Assembly (NCBI GenBank): GCA_045576735.1
Contig: JAZNGZ010000001.1
Location: 1 to 64,000 of the forward strand
DNA from: RGIG4079 sp045576735
GTDB lineage: Bacteria; Bacteroidota; Bacteroidia; Bacteroidales; Muribaculaceae
Direction: 5' to 3'
Length of the DNA stretch: 64,000 nucleotides
How positions within the stretch are numbered: position 1 is the stretch's first letter; each line of letters opens with the position of its first letter. The notes under the pieces are model-generated. The model was not told where the DNA came from. It ran no database searches and saw only the letters and a list, made by a program, of their open reading frames with translations. Shown one piece after another: positions 51,848 to 62,062 of this stretch. A program made the translations under genes and the position numbers.

Positions 51848-53086
51848 ATGAGTAACGAAATATATAAATTGGCTCGCACAGCCGCACGCAAACTTAATCG
51901 TATATCGGCCGAAAAAATCAATGCATTATTGATGAATCTTGCCGATGCCGTAGAGGCTAATATCGAAACTATTCTTGAAGCAAATGCACTTGATTTGCAA
52001 CGAATGAGCCAAGATGACCCAAAATACGATCGTTTGAAATTGACCGATGGGCGTTTGCGCGATATCGCTTCCGATATGCGTTCGGTAGCCTCGTTGCCCT
52101 CGCCATTGAATGTGACATTATCGAGCGTTGAACGCCCTAATGGAATGGTTATTAATAAAGTGACAGTGCCATTTGGGGTGATAGGGGTAATCTATGAAGC
52201 TCGTCCTAATGTAACTTTCGATGTGTTCTCGTTATGCGTAAAAGCCGGTAGCGCTTGCTTGCTCAAAGGAGGTAGCGATGCTCGCGACACAAATGAATGT
52301 GCCGCTGCGTTAATTCGCCGAGTTCTTGTAGAGCAAGGTTTCGACGAAAATACAGTAACCTTGTTGCCAGCATCGCGCGAAGCGACTGCCGAAATGCTCG
52401 CTGCGGTGGGTGAGGTAGACTTGATAATCCCTCGTGGAAGCAAGCAATTGATTAATTTTGTACGCGCTAACTCACGAGTTCCTGTGATTGAAACCGGAGC
52501 AGGAGTGTGTCACACCTATGTGCATCAATCGGGATTAATCGACCATGCGCGTGAGATTGTGTTGAATGCTAAAACACGCCGAGTGAGTGTGTGTAACTCG
52601 CTCGATACATTGATTATCGACCGCTCACGATTAAGTGATTTGGAGCAGATATGCGCTCCGCTTGCCGAAAAAGCAGTTACGATATATGCCGATGACGACG
52701 CATATGCCGTTCTTGAAGGGAAATATGAAAAATTAGAGCGTGCCACAGCCGATGATTTTGGTCGTGAGTGGCTCGACTATAAGATGTCGGTTAAAACGGT
52801 AGCCGATATCGACGAAGCAATAGAATTTGTTGAAGCACACACTTCGCGCCATAGTGAATCAATCGTGGCGCAAGATGCAGAAGCAATCAACCGTTTCTGC
52901 CGTGATGTAGATGCCGCATGTGTGTATGCCAACGTATCTACAGCCTTTACCGATGGCGGACAATTTGGGTTCGGAGCCGAAATAGGTATCTCAACACAAA
53001 AACTCCACGCTCGCGGGCCGATGGCACTCCCCGAAATAACAACCTACAAATACATCATCTCCGGCAACGGACAAGTAAGACGGTGA
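51848..53086 (+). CDS. proA: gamma-glutamyl phosphate reductase
   Basis: A 412-residue NADPH-dependent enzyme that reduces glutamyl 5-phosphate to the semialdehyde, the second step of proline synthesis. The start at 51848 (MSNEIYKLARTA) fits the family; a longer frame that begins inside proB is not credible. Features seen are PFGVIGVIYEARPNVTFDV, ACLLKGGSDARDTN, DLIIPRGSKQLINFV and the catalytic-Cys region VCNSLDTLIID. The C-terminal YANVSTAFTDGGQFGFGAE is as in the family. Confidence 0.96.
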   Translation: MSNEIYKLARTAARKLNRISAEKINALLMNLADAVEANIETILEANALDLQRMSQDDPKYDRLKLTDGRLRDIASDMRSVASLPSPLNVTLSSVERPNGMVINKVTVPFGVIGVIYEARPNVTFDVFSLCVKAGSACLLKGGSDARDTNECAAALIRRVLVEQGFDENTVTLLPASREATAEMLAAVGEVDLIIPRGSKQLINFVRANSRVPVIETGAGVCHTYVHQSGLIDHAREIVLNAKTRRVSVCNSLDTLIIDRSRLSDLEQICAPLAEKAVTIYADDDAYAVLEGKYEKLERATADDFGREWLDYKMSVKTVADIDEAIEFVEAHTSRHSESIVAQDAEAINRFCRDVDAACVYANVSTAFTDGGQFGFGAEIGISTQKLHARGPMALPEITTYKYIISGNGQVRR

Positions 53087-53122
53087 TAATCAACCCTAAT
53101 ATTAACTATAAATTTAATTAAC

Positions 53123-53542
53123 ATGAGAAAGATTTCATTATTATTTTTAAGTTTCGCTATGACAGTGTTAAGCATGGTAACTCTTAGTGCTTGTTCTTCT
53201 CCAGAATCAGTAGCTCAAGACTTTGTTGATGGGATTAACGAACAAAAAGCTGCTTTCTCTCAATCAGGAGTGATATTTGAAGGCGCAAAAATAGACGGAA
53301 AGAAAATTGTAATCACAATTAAGATGGATCTAGAATTTGGCGCTTTAAAAGAAACAATGGAAGCGTCAATGAAGTCTCAACTTTCAGCTTCGGCATTAGT
53401 ATCTCAATTTGGAGCGTTGGACAAAGCCGTGTTTAACAAAATAGTAGAAGGAGGATATTCAATGGTATATTGTTATAAAGATTCTACCGGAGATTCAATC
53501 AATATTGAAATATCTAATGCTGAATTAAAGGCCGCAATCTAA
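53123..53542 (+). CDS. small lipoprotein, DUF4854-like
   Basis: A 139-residue lipoprotein (lipobox LSAC) whose mature part opens ESVAQDFVDGINEQK. Two amphipathic strands (GKKIVITIKMDLEF, SINIEISNAELKAAI) suggest a small alpha/beta domain. It resembles the DUF4854-type lipoproteins of Bacteroidota and Firmicutes, but the match is from memory. It lies 36 bp after proA and ends at a clear terminator. A decayed copy of its 3' end lies 125 bp downstream. Confidence 0.65.
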   Translation: MRKISLLFLSFAMTVLSMVTLSACSSPESVAQDFVDGINEQKAAFSQSGVIFEGAKIDGKKIVITIKMDLEFGALKETMEASMKSQLSASALVSQFGALDKAVFNKIVEGGYSMVYCYKDSTGDSINIEISNAELKAAI

Positions 53543-53565
53543 AAATCGTTATAGCATAAAATGAA

Positions 53566-53597
53566 GGAGTCCAGAGCCACTCTGGGCTCTTTTGTGT
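53566..53597 (+). terminator. terminator of the DUF4854-like gene
   Basis: GAG(T)CCAGAG and CTCTGG(G)CTC arms followed by TTTT. Confidence 0.75.
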
Positions 53598-53666
53598 AAA
53601 ATTTAATTGAGGATTTATATAGAATGTGATAAATGTGAAAACGATAGGGCGCGTTTATTTTTATGT

Positions 53667-53752
53667 ATGATGATTGTACTATGTCAAAATTCTGATGGCG
53701 TGACCATTGAGGCGAAATCTCAAATGCCGATTTAAAATCGGCGATTAAATGA
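53667..53752 (+). pseudogene. remnant 3' end of a DUF4854-like paralog
   Basis: Codons read MMIVLCQNSDGVTIE, then after a 2-base shift EISNADLKSAIK and a TGA stop. This matches the end of the gene at 53123-53542 (MVYCYKDSTGDSINIEISN, AELKAAI). The rest of the copy is gone. A second small hairpin with a T-run follows at 53781-53806. Confidence 0.65.
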
Positions 53753-53948
53753 TAAGTATACAAAATACGAGTAATAGGGCACTGGCATATAGTCAATGCC
53801 TTTTTTGTGATAAGATAATGAGGTAAAGGCGTATTTACTGAATTTTAGTATTTTTTTTTGATGTTAAATGATGATTTAATGTAAAAGGGTTGTATCTTTG
53901 TGAAATAATATATTATATAAAACACCACGTTAACGGCTTATAAAGTTT
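53753..53948. other. intergenic region ahead of the TPR gene
   Basis: Holds a hairpin with a T-run (GGCAT/ATGCC, 53781-53806) and a -7 box TATCTTTG at 53893-53900, which gives a leader of about 40 nt before the TPR gene. No gene. Confidence 0.5.
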
Positions 53949-56927
53949 ATGAAGAAGAGAATTGTGATATCGGCAATTGCAGCCACCGCAATGGTTAGTG
54001 CGTCGGCGCAAATCAATAGTCCATCGACAGAAGGATATTATAGCCGTGCATTACACATGTATCAAGATAAAAATTACAATGGGTGTATTGACCAAATGAC
54101 TCACCTATTGGAACTAAATCCCACGTTGCAGCAACGTGAGGATGCCGATTATTATATAGCTAAGTCGGCAGCCGCCAAAGGCGATGTAAATGCCAAAGAA
54201 TTGCTTGAATTGTTTTTGGATAATTACCCCACATCGTTATATCGCATGGATGTCATCATGTCGATAGGTGATTGCTATTTTAGTGATAACGATTATGCTT
54301 CGGCATTGGCTCAATATAAGAATGTGGATTCAGAGACACTGTATGATTTACGCAAGCAGGATTATGTGTATCGCAAATCTTATTGCTATTTAAAATTGGC
54401 TGATTATAAAGATGCAGAAGCCGGTTTTAAGACTTTGTGCAATAGCACTCAATATGGAAACTCTTCGACATTCTATTGTGGATATATCGCATATGTTAAC
54501 AAAGACTATAATGAGGCGATGTCATATTTCAATCAAGTGAAGGCAAATTCAGAACTTGGAGATATGACCAACTACTATAAGAGTCAGATATATTTTTTGA
54601 GAAATGATTACGCCAAAGCCCAAAGTGTGGCAAGTAAGTTGTTGGATAAAAAGGTCGATGGTCATTATTTGGCTGAAGCCAATCGTATAGTAGGAGAGTC
54701 GCTTTATCAACAAGGAGATGTGGTAGGGGCTATTCCCTATTTGAAAAAATATATAAGCGGAGTAGATAATCCTCTTGTGTCGTCGCGATATATTCTTGGT
54801 GTGTGCCAATATAAAAATCAGGATTATGCCAATGCGATTGAAAACTTTGAATATGTTACATCGCAAGATAATGCGATGGGGCAAGGCGCATATCTCATGA
54901 TAGGTCAGTCAATGCTAAAACAAGGCAATGTGCACGCTGCAATGATGGCGCTTGATAAGGCCGTGAAAATGTCGCATGATAAAGATATGCAAGAAGTTGC
55001 ATTCTATAATTATGCTGTGGCGAGTTTGCAAGGAGGAGCAATACCATTTGGCAGCTCGGTTGCTAATTTTGAGGAATTTCTTCGACTATATCCCGATAGT
55101 AAATTTGTACCCAAAGTGCAAGAGTATATCGTAACAGGATATATGACCGACCACAACTATGAGCGAGCATTAAGTAGTATTGAAAAAATCTCAAACCCTA
55201 GTGGTAAAATATTGTCGGCCAAACAACGAGTGTTGTATTCAATGGGTATTCAAGAATATAACTTGGGAAATGAGGATAAGGCGATAACATATTTTATTCA
55301 AACTAAAGAGTTGTCGTCCCAAGATGCAAATTTGGCTCGTGAGGCCGATTTGTGGTTGGGAAACTGTTATTATCGGAAACAAGACTATGTGTCGGCAGCT
55401 AAAAATTATAAAGCATTTGTCGATGCATCACGTGATAAGTCTACAAACCTCGCTTTGGGAAATTACAACTTAGCTTATTCATATTTCCAAAATAAACAAT
55501 GTGATGAGGCAATTTCATATTTCAGTAAAGTTGTAGACAATCCTCAAAATCTTGACAAAGCCATTGTGGCTGATGCATACTGTCGTATTGCCGATTGTCA
55601 ATATTTTAAACGTGATTATGCTTCGGCGATGAAAAATTATGAGAAATCATATAATGTAACTCCCGATGCGAGCGACTATGCAATGTATCAACAAGCTATG
55701 ATGCTTGGAAATCAAAAGGATATAGATGCTAAAATTAAATTGCTAGATAAGTTCCAAAAAGAGTATCCCACTTCGTCGATAATGCCCTCGGCATTACTTG
55801 AACAGGCTAAGTGTTATGCCGAAAAAGAGGATTACAACAATGCTATAAGCGTGTATAAACAAATCACTCAGAATTATCCTAGCACCGCTCAAGGACGTAA
55901 TGCGTTCTTACAACTTGCAATAGTATATGTGAATATTAATGACAAAGAAAAGGCAATTGAAACATATAAAAAGGTTATAACCGACTATACTACTAGCGAT
56001 GAAGCACGTGTAGCATGTGAGGATTTGTTGGGGATATATGCACATGATGACCAGATTGATGTGTTCAATGCATTTATGTCGACAGTGCCCAATGCTCTCC
56101 CAATAGAGCGTTCTGAACTGGAAGAAGCCGCCTATTATGCCGCTGAAACTGCTTATTACGAAGGGCGTGGAGTGGGGCAGTTGAGCCGTTTCCTAGACGA
56201 TTATAAAGGATCGTCGTTTGAGCCATCGGTGTTGGCATTGTTGCTCGATAATGAATATAAAAATGAGAATTTTGAGCAAGCATTAGTATATGCTAATAAT
56301 ATAGTGAATAATTATCCCGATAATGTCGCTATAGAAAATGCCTTGAGGATAAAGGCAGAATTGGAATTTGACGAGAATAAAAAAGAGTTGGCGCTTGAAG
56401 ATTATCAACTATTGGAAAAGCGAGCATCATCAACAGCAATGCTCATTGAAGCTCGTTTAGGTATATTCCGAACCGCTTATGATTTGAATAAATATGATGT
56501 TGTCATAACTAAGGGAGATGAATTGTTGGCGTCGCAAATCGAAAGTGATATAAAATCGGAAGTGTTGTTTAAGAAGGCTGTAGCATTGAGCAAAAGCAAT
56601 AATGCAACATCAGCTATTGAAATATGGTCGGCTCTTGACGATGACTTGTCGGATGAATATGGCACAATGAGTGCGGTAACATTGGCATTGTATTATTTTG
56701 AGGTTGGAAACTTGCCCGAGTCTAGACGCTTGATAGAGGCGTTTATAGATTCGTCATCGCCCTATGATTATTGGCTCGCTCGGGGATATATCTTGCTTTC
56801 AGATATATGCCGAAAAGAGGGTAATGTGTTTGAAGCGAACGAGTATTTGCGCACGCTACGTGCCAATTATCCCGGATACGAAAAAGATATTTTTGACCTC
56901 ATTGATGAACGTTTAAAACAACAATAG
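53949..56927 (+). CDS. large periplasmic TPR protein
   Basis: A 992-residue exported protein (signal MVSASAQ). The whole mature chain is TPR-like helical repeats, for example YASALAQYKNVDSETLYDL, KDYNEAMSYFNQVKANSE, EDYNNAISVYKQITQNYP and KEKAIETYKKVITDY; the spacing resembles that of BamD/YbgF-like proteins. Such arrays hold protein complexes in the periplasm. It is followed, 3 bp later, by an outer-membrane barrel gene, and the two probably form a unit. The exact role is not known; an assembly or scaffold function is inferred. Confidence 0.8.
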   Translation: MKKRIVISAIAATAMVSASAQINSPSTEGYYSRALHMYQDKNYNGCIDQMTHLLELNPTLQQREDADYYIAKSAAAKGDVNAKELLELFLDNYPTSLYRMDVIMSIGDCYFSDNDYASALAQYKNVDSETLYDLRKQDYVYRKSYCYLKLADYKDAEAGFKTLCNSTQYGNSSTFYCGYIAYVNKDYNEAMSYFNQVKANSELGDMTNYYKSQIYFLRNDYAKAQSVASKLLDKKVDGHYLAEANRIVGESLYQQGDVVGAIPYLKKYISGVDNPLVSSRYILGVCQYKNQDYANAIENFEYVTSQDNAMGQGAYLMIGQSMLKQGNVHAAMMALDKAVKMSHDKDMQEVAFYNYAVASLQGGAIPFGSSVANFEEFLRLYPDSKFVPKVQEYIVTGYMTDHNYERALSSIEKISNPSGKILSAKQRVLYSMGIQEYNLGNEDKAITYFIQTKELSSQDANLAREADLWLGNCYYRKQDYVSAAKNYKAFVDASRDKSTNLALGNYNLAYSYFQNKQCDEAISYFSKVVDNPQNLDKAIVADAYCRIADCQYFKRDYASAMKNYEKSYNVTPDASDYAMYQQAMMLGNQKDIDAKIKLLDKFQKEYPTSSIMPSALLEQAKCYAEKEDYNNAISVYKQITQNYPSTAQGRNAFLQLAIVYVNINDKEKAIETYKKVITDYTTSDEARVACEDLLGIYAHDDQIDVFNAFMSTVPNALPIERSELEEAAYYAAETAYYEGRGVGQLSRFLDDYKGSSFEPSVLALLLDNEYKNENFEQALVYANNIVNNYPDNVAIENALRIKAELEFDENKKELALEDYQLLEKRASSTAMLIEARLGIFRTAYDLNKYDVVITKGDELLASQIESDIKSEVLFKKAVALSKSNNATSAIEIWSALDDDLSDEYGTMSAVTLALYYFEVGNLPESRRLIEAFIDSSSPYDYWLARGYILLSDICRKEGNVFEANEYLRTLRANYPGYEKDIFDLIDERLKQQ

Positions 56928-56930
56928 ACT

Positions 56931-58691
56931 ATGAAAATAATACAATATAAAGTAGGATTGCTCGCTTTGACAGTTGGAATGTCGGTCAATGTAGTAGCAC
57001 AAGACATAAATAAAGAAGTAGTTATCGACACTGAGATTGTTCCGGAACTTAAAGAGGCTAATCGCATAAATGTATCACCTCAAGTTCCCCCATTGAAAGT
57101 GCAGACAACAAAGCTTAACTATGACGACCAAGCGAAGGCTACATCGGTGCCTTCGACTATAGCAATGCTTGAGCCGGCGCGAAATGTCGACACTATGATG
57201 TTTTCTAAATATCGTGGATATGCGGCATTGGGCTATTTCCCCGCTTATAATCTCGGTTTATCGGCGGGATATCGTTTTATTGATAAAGATGATATGAAAT
57301 TGGGAGCATGGCTGCAGTATAATGGCAAAACTTACAAGGGGAAACAAAATGATGGCTCCAAATTGTCGTTTAACGATCATGAACTTTCGCTTAATGCCGT
57401 TTACTCTCAAAATATAAACAATTTGGGAGTATTGAGTGCCAATGCAGGATATGCCTTTAATAGCTTTTCATGTCCATGGCTCGAAGATTACACACAAAGT
57501 GTGAATCGTTTTGACGTTGATGCCAAATGGGACTCAAGAGTGGAAGGCTTGAAATATAATGTGGAAATAGGTTATGACTATTTTGGCTATGGAAAGGACG
57601 CAGTCTATGATAGTTATTTTGATTTCTTGTTAAACAAATATAATCAAAATCCCTTTGAGGCAGTCAATGAACATTCGGGCTACCTTAATGCCGGAGCTTC
57701 TCTTGAATTAGATGATAATACGCAAGTGGCATTAGATTTTGGTGCAAAGATGATTCACAATAATCATTTGTCGGATTCATACGTTATAAATAGCACGCTA
57801 AGTAAAGAGGTAGGATATAAAATAAAGCAGCCATATAATCATGCTATTTTGACATTGATACCACATTATGATTTCAAATATGAGAATTTCAGAGCTCGCG
57901 TGGGTGTGCAATTAGATTATCAAATCGATATTGAGAATGAATTTAATATCGCTCCTGATGTATATCTAGATTGGAGTGCAACCTCGATACTTTCGGCTTA
58001 TGCACATTTTACCGGTGGAGTGCATCAAAACTCGATGTCATCAATCTTTGACGTGTCGCATTATTTCAGCCCATCAATGGCCTATCAAAATTCAAAACTT
58101 CCTTATGTGATTGACGCCGGGGTGAATATTGGTCCATTTAAGAATGCTACACTTGAAATTTTCGGCGGATATGCACGTGCCAACGATTGGTATATGCCAT
58201 GTGTTGAAAGTGGCGTGCACAAAATGGAGAGCATCGACCTTGACGGTTGGCACTTAGGTGTGGCTGCATCATATAACTATAAAGATATAGCAAAAGTGCG
58301 CGCAAGCTATGAAGCAGCTCCGCAATCTTATGATGATGGATATTATATGTGGCGCGACCGAGCAAAATATGTGGTAAAGGCATCGGCAACGGTTACTCCT
58401 ATTTCGCCACTTGATATCACACTCGATTATGAATATCGTGGTGGTCGTAGCACATATGAAAATATTGAGGAAATAACAACTTTAGGTTGGAGCTCTTTTT
58501 ATAATACTATCCATCAAAGAAAATTGCTTGGAGGTATGAGCAACCTATCGGTAGGGGGATTGTATCGTTATACCGATCAAATAAGTTTCTTTGCTCGCTT
58601 GGAAAATATACTCAACAATAAATGTGACCTATTATATGATATCCCGGCTCAAGGATTCACTGGCTTAGTGGGCGCTACATATAAATTTTAG
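56931..58691 (+). CDS. outer-membrane beta-barrel, TonB-receptor-like
   Basis: A 586-residue exported protein (signal ending NVVAQD). A short periplasmic N-terminus (VVIDTEIVPELKEANRINV, then Pro-rich) leads into a barrel of long aromatic-edged strands (YAALGYFPAYNLGLSAGYRF, SLELDDNTQVALDFGAK, GGLYRYTDQISFFARLE). The C-terminus is LVGATYKF with the terminal Phe typical of outer-membrane proteins. It lacks a plug domain, so it is not a complete TonB receptor. It starts 3 bp after the TPR gene, so the TPR protein may be its partner. Confidence 0.78.
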   Translation: MKIIQYKVGLLALTVGMSVNVVAQDINKEVVIDTEIVPELKEANRINVSPQVPPLKVQTTKLNYDDQAKATSVPSTIAMLEPARNVDTMMFSKYRGYAALGYFPAYNLGLSAGYRFIDKDDMKLGAWLQYNGKTYKGKQNDGSKLSFNDHELSLNAVYSQNINNLGVLSANAGYAFNSFSCPWLEDYTQSVNRFDVDAKWDSRVEGLKYNVEIGYDYFGYGKDAVYDSYFDFLLNKYNQNPFEAVNEHSGYLNAGASLELDDNTQVALDFGAKMIHNNHLSDSYVINSTLSKEVGYKIKQPYNHAILTLIPHYDFKYENFRARVGVQLDYQIDIENEFNIAPDVYLDWSATSILSAYAHFTGGVHQNSMSSIFDVSHYFSPSMAYQNSKLPYVIDAGVNIGPFKNATLEIFGGYARANDWYMPCVESGVHKMESIDLDGWHLGVAASYNYKDIAKVRASYEAAPQSYDDGYYMWRDRAKYVVKASATVTPISPLDITLDYEYRGGRSTYENIEEITTLGWSSFYNTIHQRKLLGGMSNLSVGGLYRYTDQISFFARLENILNNKCDLLYDIPAQGFTGLVGATYKF

Positions 58692-58724
58692 AAAATCAGA
58701 TAAAAATTTTTAAACGATTATAGT

Positions 58725-58766
58725 GCATCGATGATAGTGTTGTGTTCACTATCATTGATGCTTTTT
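58725..58766 (+). terminator. terminator of the TPR-barrel unit
   Basis: GCATCGATGATAGTG and CACTATCATTGATGC arms (one mismatch) followed by T5. Confidence 0.8.
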
Positions 58767-58828
58767 GTTGTGAAAAGCTTGTTTTTAGGCATATTAAGCG
58801 CTTGAAAGTGTAAAAAACACCACTCAAC

Positions 58829-58860
58829 TTGGTGTAATACAAAGAAAATTTGTATATTTG
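58829..58860 (+). promoter_or_regulatory. promoter of secDF
   Basis: TTG (58829-58831), 21 bp, TATATTTG (58853-58860). The leader is about 50 nt. Confidence 0.6.
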
Positions 58861-58915
58861 CAAGCTGAAATAAACACGAAAATATATTAATAACTTAAAA
58901 TCATAATAACTAAAA

Positions 58916-61819
58916 ATGCAAAGTAAAGGAAGTTTAGGAAGTATTGTTTCCGGCGTTATTGCCATTTTCTTGGTGATAGTGTGTCTCTTCTACATGTCAT
59001 TCTCTTTCGTATCAAGCAGCTATGAAACTAAAGCTGAAGAGTATGCGCTCAAGGTGGCAGGTAAAGAAGGTAAAGAGTCTGAGACTTATAACAAAGCTTA
59101 TAACCAATACCTTAAAAGTAAAGGTGACTCGGTAGTTTATCTTGGTTATACTTTGAATGAAGCTCGCAAATGGGGTGTAAACCTTGGTCTTGACCTTAAA
59201 GGTGGTATGAACGTTACCATTCAATTGGACATGCCCGAAGTTGTACGCAGCGCAGCTAAAATCAATGGTAAAGATGAAAACTTTGAAAAAGCTATCCGTT
59301 ATGCTTATCAACAAGATTCAATCAACAACTCAAATGATTTTATCAACAATTTCGTTGATAAATATAGCGAATTGAATCCTAATGCTGATTATTCAAAAAT
59401 CTTCAGTTTTGAAAATGTAAAAGACGGAAAAGATAAAGACGCTGCTAAAAAAGGTCTTAAAGAATTGGTTGCAGGTCAAGTGACAACAGCATCAAACGTG
59501 CTTCGTAATCGTATTGACCAATATGGTGTAGTTTCTCCTAATATCCAAGTTCTTCAAGATAAAGACGGTCAAGTTCTTCTTGAACTCCCTGGTGTAAAAG
59601 ATCACGACCGTGTTCGCGACCTCTTGCTTAAATCTGCTGCTCTTGAATTCTACACAGCATACAAGCAAGACGAACGTGGTGCTGCATTCAATGCTTTGGA
59701 TCAACTTAGCAATGCTTATAAAGCTGATTCAATCAATGCAGGTAAACTATCATTGGATAGCCTTCTCGTAAACGAAAATCAAGCTGCATCAATCGCAGGT
59801 TATGTACCCAATGAAGAAACTCAAGAAAAAGTTAAAGAGATTCTTAACTACGGCAAGGCAAAGCAAATCCTTCCTGCCGATATGGAACTCCGTTGGAGTG
59901 TAAACAAAGAAAAAGTCAAAGACAAAGATGGTAAAGAAATTGTTCTTGGTTATGCTCTTTATGTATTGAAATCAACTAATGGCAAACCCGCGTTGAATGG
60001 TGATTGTGTGGTAGATGCATACACCGAACGTGATGACTTCAAAGGTCAAGGTGTGTCAATGACAATGAATAGCGAAGGTGCTAAAGGTTGGGCTCGTGTA
60101 ACCGGTGCTAACGTTGGTAACCAAATCGCAATCGTTCTTGATAGCTGTGTATATTCTGCTCCTAATGTAGAAAATGCTATCGAAGGGGGTCGTTCTTCAA
60201 TCACTGGTAGCTTCTCTATTGAAGAAGCCAACGACTTGGCAAACGTGTTGAAGAGTGGTAAAATGAATGTAAAAATCAATATCATCAGTGACATGGTGAT
60301 TGGTCCATCTCTTGGTCAACAAGCTATCGACGCTGGTTTCACTTCATTTATCGTTGCTCTCGTGTTGTTGATGATCTTTATGATGGCATACTATGGAGTA
60401 ATCCCCGGTATGGTCGCAAATATCGCATTGATTCTTAACTTGTTCTTCACAATAGGTATCTTGTCATCATTCCAAGCAGTATTGACAATGTCGGGTATTG
60501 CCGGTATCGTGCTTGCTCTTGGTATGGCAGTTGACGCCAACGTGCTTATCTTCGAACGTACAAAAGAAGAACTTCGTGCAGGTAAGGGCGCTCGTGCCGC
60601 TATCGCCGATGGTTATAGCAACGCATTCTCTGCAATCTTCGACTCAAACTTGACTTCAATCATCACTGCAGTGATTTTGATGTACTTCGGTTCAGGTCCT
60701 ATCAAAGGTTTCGCAACAACATTGATTATTGGTATCGTATGTTCATTCTTCACTGCTGTATATTTGAGCCGCATCGTGTTTATCTGGTGGGGTAAAACAA
60801 AAGCTATCCAAAACCTCACATTTACTACAGCTCTTTCTAAAAACGTATTTACAAACGCTAAATATAACTTCCTCGGTGCTCGCAAAGTTGCTTTCACTAT
60901 TGTAGCAATTATTGTTGCTGTAATGGTTGGCTCACTCGTTCTCCGTGGTCTTAACCAAGGTATTGACTTCTCGGGTGGTCGCAACTATGTGGCTAAATTT
61001 GAAAAATCAGTTGATCCTGTAGAAATTCAAGGTAAACTTACAACAGAATTCCCTAATTCAACAGTTTCTGTTATCACAATTGAGAATTCAAACCAAGTGC
61101 GTATCTCAACCAACTACAAGATTAATGAAGAAGGCGCAAGCGTAGACCAAGAAATTACCGATAAGTTGTTTAAAGTATTGAACCCATACCTTCGTCAAGG
61201 CATGACTGCGAAAGAGTTCTCTACAACCGACGCAAGCCAAGGTATCATCAGTTCACAAAAAGTAGGTCCTACAGTGGCCGATGAAATGCGCACTGAGGCT
61301 ATCATTGCAGTAGCTCTTTCACTTATCGCAATGTTCCTCTACATCTTGCTTCGTTTCCGCAATGTAGCATTCTCATTAGGTGCTCTTGCAGCCGTAGCGT
61401 TTACTGCATTTGCTATTATTGGTATTTACTCACTCTGTTGGGGTGTTCTTCCATTCGCTATGGAAGTTGACCAAAACTTTATCGCTGCGATTTTGACAAT
61501 CATTGGTTACCAAATCAACGATACTGTGGTGGTATTTGACCGTGTGCGTGAAAATATCGGTCTATATCCAAAACAAGACTTCTTCACTAATGTGAACAAC
61601 TCAATCAACTCTACATTGGGTCGTACAGTGATGACTTCAGGTACAACATTACTTGTATTGCTTTGTATCTTCATTCTTGGTGGTGATTCAATCCGCAGCT
61701 TCGTATTTGCAATGTTGCTTGGTGTGATTATCGGTACTCTTGCTACAATGTTCGTAGCATCACCTGTTGCTTATCTCACCGACAGCCGTCGTAACGCAAA
61801 AAAGAATGCTAAAAAATAA
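58916..61819 (+). CDS. secDF: fused protein-export membrane protein SecDF
   Basis: A 967-residue inner-membrane protein that uses the proton gradient to help SecYEG finish protein export. The SecD half has the first helix, GVNLGLDLKGGMNVTIQLD, a large periplasmic domain and MAVDANVLIFERTKEEL. The SecF half begins at NVFTNAKYNFLGARKVAF, with GIDFSGGRNYVAKF and INDTVVVFDRVRENI. About 12 helices in all. Fusion into one chain is usual in Bacteroidota. A Lys-rich C-terminus lies in the cytoplasm. It stands alone between a promoter and a strong terminator. Confidence 0.97.
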   Translation: MQSKGSLGSIVSGVIAIFLVIVCLFYMSFSFVSSSYETKAEEYALKVAGKEGKESETYNKAYNQYLKSKGDSVVYLGYTLNEARKWGVNLGLDLKGGMNVTIQLDMPEVVRSAAKINGKDENFEKAIRYAYQQDSINNSNDFINNFVDKYSELNPNADYSKIFSFENVKDGKDKDAAKKGLKELVAGQVTTASNVLRNRIDQYGVVSPNIQVLQDKDGQVLLELPGVKDHDRVRDLLLKSAALEFYTAYKQDERGAAFNALDQLSNAYKADSINAGKLSLDSLLVNENQAASIAGYVPNEETQEKVKEILNYGKAKQILPADMELRWSVNKEKVKDKDGKEIVLGYALYVLKSTNGKPALNGDCVVDAYTERDDFKGQGVSMTMNSEGAKGWARVTGANVGNQIAIVLDSCVYSAPNVENAIEGGRSSITGSFSIEEANDLANVLKSGKMNVKINIISDMVIGPSLGQQAIDAGFTSFIVALVLLMIFMMAYYGVIPGMVANIALILNLFFTIGILSSFQAVLTMSGIAGIVLALGMAVDANVLIFERTKEELRAGKGARAAIADGYSNAFSAIFDSNLTSIITAVILMYFGSGPIKGFATTLIIGIVCSFFTAVYLSRIVFIWWGKTKAIQNLTFTTALSKNVFTNAKYNFLGARKVAFTIVAIIVAVMVGSLVLRGLNQGIDFSGGRNYVAKFEKSVDPVEIQGKLTTEFPNSTVSVITIENSNQVRISTNYKINEEGASVDQEITDKLFKVLNPYLRQGMTAKEFSTTDASQGIISSQKVGPTVADEMRTEAIIAVALSLIAMFLYILLRFRNVAFSLGALAAVAFTAFAIIGIYSLCWGVLPFAMEVDQNFIAAILTIIGYQINDTVVVFDRVRENIGLYPKQDFFTNVNNSINSTLGRTVMTSGTTLLVLLCIFILGGDSIRSFVFAMLLGVIIGTLATMFVASPVAYLTDSRRNAKKNAKK

Positions 61820-61845
61820 GAAATAGTTTCTTTTAACTTCCATAT

Positions 61846-61888
61846 TAGTGCGATGTGTCACAATAGCGACACATCGCACTATTTTTTG
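61846..61888 (+). terminator. terminator of secDF
   Basis: TAGTGCGATGTGTC and GACACATCGCACTA form a perfect 14-bp stem followed by T6. Confidence 0.85.
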
Positions 61889-61989
61889 TCGAAAAATGAA
61901 GTTTTCTTATATATTAATGTGTATTTTGGTCGAAAAATCCCCTAATATGGGAAAACAATGTTAAAAAGTGAATGATAATAGGTTGATAA

Positions 61990-62022
61990 TTGTGGCTATA
62001 TGATTTCTTTTTTCTAATTTTG
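61990..62022 (+). promoter_or_regulatory. promoter of topA
   Basis: TTG (61990-61992), 22 bp, TAATTTTG (62015-62022). The leader is about 35 nt. Confidence 0.5.
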
Positions 62023-62062
62023 TCGGTCGAAAATTAAAAATGGATTAAAATAGGAAAAATAT

